This document shows, in pieces, positions 56,701 through 64,000 of a DNA stretch of 64,000 bases (positions are counted from its first letter, which is position 1; the number at the start of each line of letters is the position of its first letter). The translations under genes and the position numbers were made by a program. Below the pieces are notes generated by a model. That model ran no database searches, was not told the origin of the DNA, and saw only the letters and a program-made list of their open reading frames with translations. The DNA is from Cepaea nemoralis (taxonomy: Eukaryota > Mollusca > Gastropoda > Stylommatophora > Helicidae), in contig JACEFZ010021374.1 in NCBI GenBank assembly GCA_014155875.1, positions 62,001 to 126,000 of the forward strand, read 5' to 3'.

Positions 56701-59700
56701 TTAGGAGAATTATTGGACTATTAATGTTGATGCTGTATTGCTAGGAGAAGTATTGTACTATTAGTTTTGATATATTACTATACTAGAACTACTGGACTAT
56801 TAATGTTGATGCTGTATTGTTAGGAGAATTATTGGACTATTAATGTTGATGCTGTATTGCTAGGAGAAGTATTGTACTATTAATGTTCTTGATGTTGTAT
56901 TTCTAGAACTATTATATTATTAGTGTTTGATGCTGTATTGCTAAAAGAAATATTGCACTATTAGGTTTGATAATATTTTACTGGAAGAACTATTGGACTA
57001 TTAGTGTTGATGCTGTATTGCTAGAAGCATTATTGGGCTATCAGTATTAAATCATGTGTCCTGCCAACTGGCACAGCATACATGTCTTTCCACAGATCTC
57101 CTTGGATAATTACATAAATTCAATACACAAATGGATAAGAGTGCTTGTGTTAAATATTCAGTGTACTAATGACGTGATTGTGGGTTTAACCCCTAATCCG
57201 GTCAATTGGACTAAGATATTGACTTCTCATCCTTGACTTATAAATAAGAAGTCGGAGTGGGTTTGCCTGATGACGAGGGACACTGGTAATAGGGAAAGCT
57301 AATCTACACACAAATATCAATCCAGTGCTATTAGAAGTTGTAGCACATGTACGGACTAGGCATAAGTTCAAAGAGAGAACATGGGGGGGGGGGGGGGGGG
57401 GGGGGGGATAAAAATACATGAAACAAAACCAATGGAAGACATTTGGGCTCCTCAACAAACCTGAAATTTTCCTGCTAATGGGATGTTGTTCATACAGTGA
57501 GACGGAGACCCCACAGGCCTTCTCCTCACTCAGATTCCAGTCTCGAACACCAGCCACTAAGTGTGTGTAGTACTCTGTGAGGAAAACATGGCATATTGAC
57601 AGTATTATACATAAATACAGGTTCTACCATAATTAAAAGACAATAGTAACTTCAGGAAGAAAAATCAAGACTATAGTACTGTTTATTAAAGTTGTAGTAA
57701 AAAACATGAATGCTATAGTAAGAAACATCAATGCTATAGCAAGAAACATCAATGCTATAGCAAGAAACATCAATGTTATAGCAAGAAAAATCAATGCTAT
57801 AGCAAGAAACATCAATGTTATAGTAAGAAACATCAATGTTATAGCACAGTTAACATTGCCAGGGCTTAAGGAGAGAAACTGTGTTTCAAAATTCACCAAC
57901 ATAAATTGAGGGTTTGAACTCAAATGCAATGATTCGGAAGTGGGCCACTTTGCACTGATTTCAACAGTATGAGATATTAGCCATATAGAAAGCAATGGCA
58001 AACTACTGAAATAAAACTGTTGCAGGTCAGCATGGTTGACATGTTCTTAAACATTCATTGTGCTGATGCCAAGGTAAGCTGTTCAAGCCTTACACCGGAC
58101 AGTTGGACTAAAATGTTGACCTGTCATTCTTGACTTTGGGGACGTAAATTACCAGTACCTCTGAAGTCGGAGTGGGTTCGTCTGATGGTGAGGGACATTA
58201 TTAATAGGGAAAGCTAATCCACACGCAAAATTCAGCCCATCATTACTATAAATAGTGTGTATGGACTACGCTTGAGTTCAAAGCGAGCAAGCGCTAATAC
58301 AAACAGCCAGTAAATGCTGAGGTTGATGTAATGCCCTGTAAAGGACAAGTAGCTAGCTTTTTTAATAGCGCTCTTCATCTTTATCATGGAAAAATAAAAA
58401 TTAAGAATATAGCATTGTCAGTCTGTGTGGCAATAAGAAAATCAATTCTATAGTATTGTCCATCACATTTATAGAAAGCAAAATCATGATTATATTACTA
58501 TCAGTCTCGTGATAGTAGAAAACATCACGACTACTGCCTTGCCCATCTCCGTGAAAATTAAAAAAACATCAATAATATAACACTGTCCATCACATTTATG
58601 GAACAATGTTTGTAAAACGGACCTGGGCTTGCAAGTCTACTCAGCCTAAAACAGGTACCAGGAAATGTTTTGAAGTAAAGGTGGCCGGTCTGACCACATC
58701 ACCCACATAGTGCCAGTTGGTCTGTCACTCAGGTCCTGTATGACATCACACTAATGTTGGACAACAGAATGTCTTCATCCGACATACAGGACTTCACACT
58801 GGAGATCACAGTCAGCGAACAAACGCAAGCAAGCATTGAGTTAAGAACCGACATCACTGCACTCAGGACATTCTCATATGTGCTCCATCCCCTCGTTCAA
58901 CAGCCAGCGAAGTCATACTACTAATCATTCCCACCGCTATCTGATTTAAAGTTCTTCTGGTCTTCCCTCTCAGTTTTGAAATTCTTCCAGAACTCCTACT
59001 CCGCAATCTCATTCTTTTCATATACAGGTTCTCAATCTGTTCCCCCGCCTTCCCCACAACGCATGACCACCTCCCCCTTGTCCATTGGCAATGTACCACC
59101 AAGAGGTGCATTCCCTGCCAACCTTGCCAACCTATCAGCCTGTTCATTCCCCCCCCCCCCCCCCCCCCCCCCACATAGCCAGGGCAAAATATCCATACAA
59201 TTCTCGCAATCTGTGACATCTCAAGAACGATAGCCATTCCACAGGAAACATTTCTCCACCTTACTAAGCATACTCTTTGAATCCGTAATGAATACAATGT
59301 GTGTTGCAGTAGTCTCCTCTAACCAATTGAATGCCGCTGTTACTGCTTCCACCTCCATTCTAATGCTGGAGGTCGTAGTCTCATATGCCAGACTCTCCTT
59401 TTTCAAGACTCGTCCATCAGCCCTTGGAATAGAGCCCGAACCACTCCGTCTGTTTCTCACACTGACCCATCGGTGTAGATGACTATGTCGCCTTGATGTG
59501 TGCTACTCTGGATCAATTGTTGCACTTCAAACTCAGTGCGGCCCGCTGCCCACTCTCTGCACCCACAACCCAGTGTTACTATTACAATTGGTCTATGAAA
59601 ATAGGGGTCTGGGCCTGTAAAAGCATCCTTTACCAACTCTGGGATAGTAAGAACAAGAAAAACTATATTAATTTCAACCCAAGTGGCACTTAAAATATCG

Positions 59701-60284
59701 AGCAGTTTGATACATTTATTCTCTTAGTAAATTTAAGCACAAAAGCTAGAGACAATAGGTTGCATAATTTATTGCCTGACATATTTTGTTGCATCTTGTC
59801 AGAGTTTTATATCATATGAAGTGAATGAATGAATTATACTGAAATACTTAAAACACATAGTCGGTATAAATATACCGAGGCATGAGCAGTTAGGCAATTC
59901 CAACCATTTTTGTGCAGACAGAATGACTTTGTTTTAAATTTCCGATTATTACCATGGGGATAACAAAACCCCTACATTCAAACAATATCAATTACTATGT
60001 GCTAACTTCATATGATATATAATTCATCAGTGTGCACCTGATGAGATGCAGGAAATGTGCCACGCAACATCAAGTAATGTCATTTAAGTGACAAAACAAA
60101 ATGCACAAAAGCTGGTCAAGACTTTACCATTTACTGTGTGACCTTCAGCAAAGGCGAGGCCAGAGCCAGGCCCCGTGTAGCTAGCCACAATCTCATCATC
60201 CAACGGCAAAAGCTCCACGTAGGGCACCGCTTCTGGTTTGTTTCCGTAAAAGATTTCCGGCCCAAATTTGATCTTTTTGCCCAT
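52462..60284 (-). CDS. PP2C-like domain protein (CG9801-type), four exons
   Basis: Four minus-strand exons join in consistent phase to a 589-residue product with ATG at 60284-60282. Exon order: 60285-60128, 57574-57461, 55910-55729, 53778-52462. All junctions are GT/AG. The fold is that of metal-dependent (PP2C) phosphatases. ADGVNWG (Asp113) stands where PP2Cs have DGHGG, VNVGDS (Asp201) matches the conserved GDS strand, TTDGIS (Asp267) matches the SDG metal motif, and [11 protein letters not shown] (Asp396) stands where PP2Cs have DN. The last 170 residues are proline/serine-rich. The DN to DH change and altered DGHGG suggest weak or absent catalysis, as in PP2C-like pseudophosphatases; that is inference. 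An acceptor lies one base before the ATG, so an upstream exon exists and may add coding sequence. Confidence 0.85.
53840..54060. repeat. ~38-bp intronic minisatellite
   Basis: Units with CTTACTTAGACAAACACCAT and GGGAATGAGTGTATCATG, five to six copies, between exons 3 and 4. On the minus strand each holds a GTAAGC donor-like string. Confidence 0.88.
54086..54245 (-). pseudogene. LINE 3' fragment
   Basis: Minus-strand end GTGATGGTCCTAGCACTTCA resembles the terminus of the LINE at 54880-55560 (GTGATGGTCCTAACATTTCA). The short frame [15 protein letters not shown] reads above it. Confidence 0.55.
54246..54879. other. Intron, no recognisable feature
   Basis: AT-rich intron sequence with an A run at 54418-54431. 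Confidence 0.4.
54880..55560 (-). pseudogene. LINE C-terminal fragment
   Basis: On the minus strand the last RT part reads [53 protein letters not shown] and [16 protein letters not shown], with frame breaks above 55314. It ends with a 3' UTR beginning ATTCGTGGCCACCTATTCCT. It lies within intron 3 of the PP2C-like gene, on the same strand. Confidence 0.8.
55729..55910 (-). CDS. PP2C-like gene, exon 3
   Basis: Acceptor TGTAATTTAAG before GTGAACCAGT at 55910; donor AACACACAG|GTACCC at 55729/55728. The 182 bp encode residues 91-151, including [20 protein letters not shown], the PP2C metal-loop equivalent. Phase 1 in, phase 0 out, matching both neighbours. Confidence 0.9.
56048..56570 (-). pseudogene. 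RTE-type LINE 3' fragment
   Basis: The minus strand ends with GGCATGGCACATGATGGATG, seen as its complement at 56070-56089. Upstream text matches the RTE C-terminus of the 48-kb copy (its antisense reads [20 protein letters not shown]). The 5' end lies against a 40-bp minisatellite. Confidence 0.8.
56575..57045. repeat. 40-bp intronic minisatellite
   Basis: Units with TTAGGAGAATTATTGGACTA and TTAATGTTGATGCTGTATTG, about eleven, between exons 2 and 3. Confidence 0.92.
57118..57380 (+). repeat. SINE-3 copy
   Basis: AAATGGATAAGAGTGCTTGT head with B-box GGGTTTAACCCC and body GAGTGGGTTTGCCTGATGAC. Ends at a G25 tract. Confidence 0.72.
57383..57407. repeat. Poly-G tract (G25)
   Basis: Twenty-five consecutive G, about 50 bp inside intron 2 from the exon 2 donor. 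On the transcribed (minus) strand it is a C25 tract. Confidence 0.92.
57461..57574 (-). CDS. PP2C-like gene, exon 2
   Basis: Acceptor TTTTCCTCACAG before AGTACTACAC at 57574; donor AATTTCAG|GTTTGT at 57461/57460. The 114 bp encode [20 protein letters not shown] and the following residues to HPISRKIS. Phase 1 in and out, which fits both neighbours. Confidence 0.9.
57705..57850. repeat. 21-bp minisatellite
   Basis: Seven units around GAAACATCAATGCTATAGCA in intron 1. Confidence 0.93.
57957..58300 (+). repeat. SINE-3 copy with preceding central domain
   Basis: ATAGAAAGCAATGGCAAACT (57980) is the SINE central domain. A SINE-3 head and body follow at 58028-58290 (GGAGTGGGTTCGTCTGATGG). Two copies may lie in tandem. 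Confidence 0.65.
58301..58834. other. Intron 1, no recognisable feature
   Basis: A few ATAGTATTGTCCATCACATT-like imperfect repeats near 58440-58600; otherwise nothing recognised. Confidence 0.4.
58835..59590 (-). pseudogene. RNase H LINE, 3' end
   Basis: The minus strand reads [20 protein letters not shown] with [15 protein letters not shown] (59370-59260), then [20 protein letters not shown], and ends with GCAGTGATGTCGGTTC at about 58860-58845. The frame is broken, among other places by a C24 tract at 59149-59172 where the 41-kb copy has CCCCTGTACCCC. Same family as 15436-16010 and 41445-42945. Confidence 0.82.
59730..59870 (+). repeat. Rep-6 copy
   Basis: TTTATTGCCTGACATATTTT and TATATCATATGAAGTGAATG match 13105-13215. 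In intron 1. Confidence 0.65.
59990..60078 (-). repeat. Rep-6 copy, inverted
   Basis: The minus strand reads CTGCATCTCATCAGGTGCAC and ATATATCATATGAAGTTAGC, matching Rep-6. It ends about 50 bp from exon 1. Confidence 0.6.
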
Positions 60285-60285
60285 T
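60128..60285 (-). CDS. PP2C-like gene, first visible exon
   Basis: Acceptor TTGTTTTCCAG before AATGGGC at 60285; donor GTAAATG|GTAAAGT at 60128/60127. From ATG 60284 it encodes [20 protein letters not shown] and [20 protein letters not shown] to HTVN. Phase 1 out, which joins exon 2 as TVNEYYTHL. The acceptor shows that transcription starts farther upstream. Confidence 0.85.
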
Positions 60286-60369
60286 CTGGAAAACAATAAA
60301 CATAGCAATATAGTTAGATGAACACAGAAACAGACAGCCGTGAATTTAAATACAGACGCCACAAATAAA

Positions 60370-60470
60370 ATATTGAACTATTTCTTGTCTGGTATATTTC
60401 GCTGCATCTCGTCAGATGCATTCTGCAGAGTTATATATCATGTTATGTAAAAAAATGAATGATACTTTTG
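60370..60470 (+). repeat. Rep-6 copy
   Basis: GTATATTTCGCTGCATCTCG and AGAGTTATATATCATGTTAT match the family. Confidence 0.6.
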
Positions 60471-60529
60471 TGAATTATTTATTGAATGAGTGAATGAATA
60501 GATAACTAGGTGACCTCTTCAAGTGACCT

Positions 60530-60720
60530 ATTTTCTTATTGCTCTACTTTTTCGTCTTATTCTTATTTTTCGCCTTTTCCGTCTTCATTCTCCTCTTTTC
60601 TATCTTCTTCTCCTCCATCTTCTTCTTCTGCTGCTTCTTTCTCTTCTTCTTTTCCTCTTCTTCTTCTCCTCCTTCTGATTCTTCTTCATCATCTTGTACT
60701 TATGATTCGCTTCTTTGATG
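60530..60720. repeat. Polypyrimidine (TCT/TTC)n stretch
   Basis: About 190 bp almost entirely C and T on the plus strand (purine on the gene's coding strand). Confidence 0.85.
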
Positions 60721-60802
60721 ATTAAACTGTCATCTGAGTTCTCATGATAAACAGGCCCATTTCTTGGAGATGTTCTTTAGTTCCAGTTTGGAGTTTAGCG
60801 TT

Positions 60803-61454
60803 GACTGAGTGGGCCATTATATCTTTCCCAATGAATGAATGGGCCAGTATATCTTTCCCAATGAATGAGTGGGCCATTATATCTTTCCCAATGAATGAGT
60901 GCACCAGTATATCTTTCCAAATGAGTGAGTGGACCAGTATATCTTTCCCAATGAATGAGTGGGCCAGTATATCTTTCCAAATGAATGAGTGAGCAAGTAT
61001 ATATTTCCCAATGAATAAGTGGGCCAGAATATCTTTCCCAATGAATGAATGGGCCAGTATATCTTTCCCAATGAATGAGAGGGCCAGTATATCTTTCCCA
61101 ATGACAGAGTGGGTCAGTATATCTTTCCCAATGAATGAGTGGGCTAGTATATCTTTCCAAATGGCTGAGTGGGCCAGTATATCTTTCCCAATGAATGAGT
61201 GGGCCAGTATATCTTTCCCAATGAATGAGTGGGCCAGTATATCTTTATGACTGAATGGACCAGTATATCTTTTCCAATGAATGAGTGGGCCAAAATATCT
61301 TTCCCAATGAATGAGTGGGCCAGTATATCTTTCCCAATGAATGAGTGGGCCAGTATATCTTTCCCAATGGCTGAGTGGGCCAGTATATCTTTCCCAATGA
61401 ATGAGTGGGCCAGTATATCTTTCCCAATGAATGAGTGGCCAGTATATCTTTCCT
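60803..61454. repeat. 30-bp minisatellite
   Basis: About 21 units with GAATGAGTGGGCCAGTATAT and CTTTCCCAAT. The 30-bp period keeps frames open on both strands; I do not regard these as proteins. It lies about 520 bp upstream of the first visible exon. Confidence 0.95.
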
Positions 61455-61781
61455 TGGATAAGAAGCTTCAAACCTACACTGACCAGCTTGATAATGATAG
61501 TGATCAGCAAGCAGCAATCTTCAGACACCATGCAGGACGTAACAGGCTGAGATATCAGCTGTTCAACAGGCAACAGTGATGTCGCTGAGGCGATGGAGTT
61601 TGGGGACCCCTGTTGTGTGTAGATGACAGATTCTACGTGCAGAAATGTCACTAGTTATCTCAACTGTGAAGTAATAGGGCACCCATTTCTCGTTGACCTT
61701 CACAGTAGGCAAGGTCGTGGAATTAGGGATGTTAGATTAACAACACCAGAAGGAACACACACCGATTCCACCCGCCCTCCA
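61455..61781. other. No recognisable feature
   Basis: Unique-looking sequence with a short open stretch (RHHAGRNRLRYQLFNRQQ near 61530) that I cannot identify. Confidence 0.35.
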
Positions 61782-61812
<31 letters not shown>

Positions 61813-61834
61813 AGACAGACACACACACACACAC

Positions 61835-61914
<80 letters not shown>

Positions 61915-62247
61915 GACAGAGAGAGACAGAGAGAGACAGACAGAGAAGAGAGTGACATAGACAAAGAGCAGTGGGAGAGAGAGCCAGAGACAGAGACAGA
62001 CAGACAGAGACAGGCAGCCAGAAAGAGACAGACAGACACAGGCAAGAGAAAGACACACAGAGAGAGACAGAGACAGAGAGAGACAGAGAGAGAGAGAGAC
62101 AAACAGACAGACAGACAGAGACAACCATTCAGAGACAGCCAGATAAAGACAGACAAGATCGAGACAAACACAGAGAGAGATAGAGAGCTAGACAGAGACA
62201 AACAGACAGAGAGACACGGAGAAACACACACACACCACAGAGAGAGA

Positions 62248-62317
<70 letters not shown>

Positions 62318-62330
62318 AGAGATCGTATAT
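61782..62330. repeat. Compound microsatellite
   Basis: C17 (61782-61798), (CA)n with CAGA (61799-61837), (TA)n (61838-61874), then (GA)n and GACA-rich purine repeat to 62330 with short unique islands. Confidence 0.95.
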
Positions 62331-62499
62331 AATACATTAACTGCAAGGTGAAATAGTGGAGTGGGGCAGGGGAGTTATAAACACATGGGCACACAACGCA
62401 TGCAGTTTTAAAACCATGCCTGTCACAAGTGATTGCAGAGCTGTGTGCTTCTTCCATTGTATTCAGAGGTTAGGCAGTCTAGAGGTCATCGGGACCTAA

Positions 62500-62580
62500 A
62501 GGTTATGAGCGTTCGTTATTATACTTCCCGTGCGCTGATGTCGCGGCAGTGGGTTCATCCCCTAAACCGGTAAGTTGGAC
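62500..62580 (+). repeat. SINE-3 fragment
   Basis: CCCGTGCGCTGATGTCGCGG and GTGGGTTCATCCCCTAAACC are the SINE-3 head B-box region; the body is cut off by Rep-6. Confidence 0.55.
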
Positions 62581-62599
62581 TTAGTGAATTTAAACGCGA

Positions 62600-62720
62600 A
62601 AGACACAAACAATATGTTGCACGATTTATTGCCTGGCATATTTCACTGCATCTCATCAGGGGCACAATGCAAAGATATATATCATATGAATTGAAAAAAT
62701 GAATAACTTGATCTGAAGCA
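62600..62720 (+). repeat. Rep-6 copy
   Basis: GCACGATTTATTGCCTGGCA, TTTCACTGCATCTCATCAGG and ATATATCATATGAATTGAAA; the clearest copy. Confidence 0.68.
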
Positions 62721-63819
62721 ATTATACTGCTTAGTGGTAGGTATGCAGCGCAGCGGCCTGCAGTCTTGAACTCCAAGAAGGAGCAGCAACCGATAAGAAT
62801 AAAGGAGCAATATACGTAGATGACGTCACACACCCAGTGCCGATTGGTCTATGAAAATGTATCTAGGACCATATACCCAATCCGCATTAATGTGTACAAA
62901 AGACCATTTACTTACTTACAGGAAGTGAAGATACTGGTCATTCTTGCGTGAGATTTAAAACGAAACGCAGCAGATATAAGCATCTCCATTTACAAAAGAA
63001 GAAGAACGAGATACAACATAAGGGTAGGCTATAATGAAATCGATACAGCCGACCGTTGAACGGGGCCATTCTTCTCAAGAATTGGAATTGGAAAAGCATG
63101 AATTGATACAATGTTCTCACGAAGAACAGGAATTAGAGTGAGTGGTATTATCAAACGCACCTGTTGACCATGCATATAGGTGAATATTCTAAAAGCCATT
63201 ACATTCGCCTTTATTTATATTTGCGTTCTATGAGTCATCTACTATTTAATTACTCATTCGTTACTATCAAATAAAGCGGAATTATTTATATGAAATAGGT
63301 GGGAACTTGATAAAAAATAAAAAACGCACGATACGAAAGCCGCATGAACTAATTCAAAAGTAAGCTTTCCAATACGGTAAATAAATGCTCGAAGAATGCA
63401 GTCTACATTTTGTTGCTCGTATTACGCTAGACCGCACGACAAGAAAACCAAATGAACCTATATAAAAGTAGACTTTTCAATACAGACAAGTGGGGAGAAG
63501 AATGGGGGTCTCCTTTAGATTGCATGTTTTCATCAGCTGCGTCAGATGTCCTGTCCCAAGGGTAGCGACATAATACGACTAATGGCATCTGCTGGGAAAG
63601 GCGACATTGAGTAGCGAGAAGAATGTATCTCTTGGTTTCATTAAGATAATGTATTTGATATATACGGTCGGCAAGGGAGGGAGGGTATCGGGAGCTGTAG
63701 ATTTTATACTGTTGAAACTGATAATGACGGACTTTTATATTTTATTTCTGAAGTGATACCCTAATTGATACACATTCATCATGGCGTTTGAGTAACTTAT
63801 TGATGGGGAAGTCTTCATT
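62721..63819. other. Mostly unannotated; weak ~110-bp duplication
   Basis: CGCACGATACGAAAGCCGCA to TTTCCAATACGG (63326-63385) and CGCACGACAAGAAAACC to TTTTCAATACAG (63434-63487) are similar, suggesting an old duplication. No gene recognised; a 35-codon frame at 63034-63141 is too short to call. Confidence 0.45.
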
Positions 63820-64000
63820 ACATCTTCTTCTGCTGCTGCTTCTTTCTTCTTATATCTCCCTTCTTCCTCCTGCATTACTTTTTCCTACCTTTCTTTCTTC
63901 CTTCCTCTGTCTTTCTTTCATCCCTTTTTTTTATTCATTCCTTCCTTTTACATTCTTCTCTCTTCCTTCTTTCTTCTTATTCCTTCCCTTTTCCTCCCTC
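63820..64000. repeat. Polypyrimidine (TTCC/TTCT)n stretch
   Basis: C/T-rich low-complexity sequence running to the window edge. Confidence 0.85.

Noticed and set aside
60722..61651. Long open frames on both strands over the 30-bp array
   Set aside because: A period divisible by three keeps frames open automatically; composition is only the repeat unit.
61700..62231. Long Ser/Leu/Cys-rich ORFs
   Set aside because: Translation of compound CA/TA/GA repeats.
63034..63141. 35-codon ORF rich in Glu and His
   Set aside because: Too short, no homology recognised, no context.

Overview
The window is repeat-rich animal genomic DNA, most likely from an invertebrate and possibly a mollusc. That guess rests on one spliced gene of the animal PP2C-like (CG9801-type) family, several RTE-like and RNase H-bearing LINE families, tRNA-derived SINEs, and mariner, piggyBac and hAT-type DNA transposons. 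I cannot name the species. No bacterial operon, CRISPR array, rRNA gene or functional tRNA gene was seen.

Layout. 0-9.3 kb: SINEs, a 28-unit 40-bp array (1671-2790), two related 16-bp arrays, two decayed LINEs and an array of about 82 units of 43 bp (5730-9280). 9.8-17.4 kb: a nearly readable RTE-type LINE broken by three stops, AT-rich minisatellites, an RNase H LINE end, and an RTE 3' end sitting inside an 18-bp minisatellite. 17.5-21 kb: an internally deleted mariner split by a piggyBac element whose transposase is truncated before its third catalytic aspartate. 21-30 kb: SINEs, LINE remnants, a readable LINE ORF (25830-27095) and a 2.3-kb array of about 19-bp units. 30.2-39 kb: a LINE split by an LTR retrotransposon (31517-38411) with a 5-bp target duplication, almost identical 1.58-kb LTRs and a scrambled, deleted pol region. 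39-51 kb: more LINE and SINE copies, two of them inserted in minisatellites. 51-60.3 kb: the only convincing host gene, on the minus strand, with four coding exons (60285-60128, 57574-57461, 55910-55729, 53778-52462) joined in consistent reading phase; its introns hold minisatellites, SINEs, LINE ends and a hAT-type MITE. 60.4-64 kb: a 30-bp minisatellite, long dinucleotide tracts and mostly unannotated sequence.

Functionally, one cellular gene (a PP2C-fold protein with altered metal-site motifs) is embedded in mobile and tandem DNA. Nested insertions give a local order of events: minisatellites before several RTE, SINE and MITE insertions, mariner before piggyBac, and the LINE before the young LTR element. 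The observations most worth follow-up are the rearranged but recently inserted LTR element, the intronic minisatellite whose every unit carries a copy of the exon's splice-donor sequence, and the recurrent placement of retroelements inside minisatellites.
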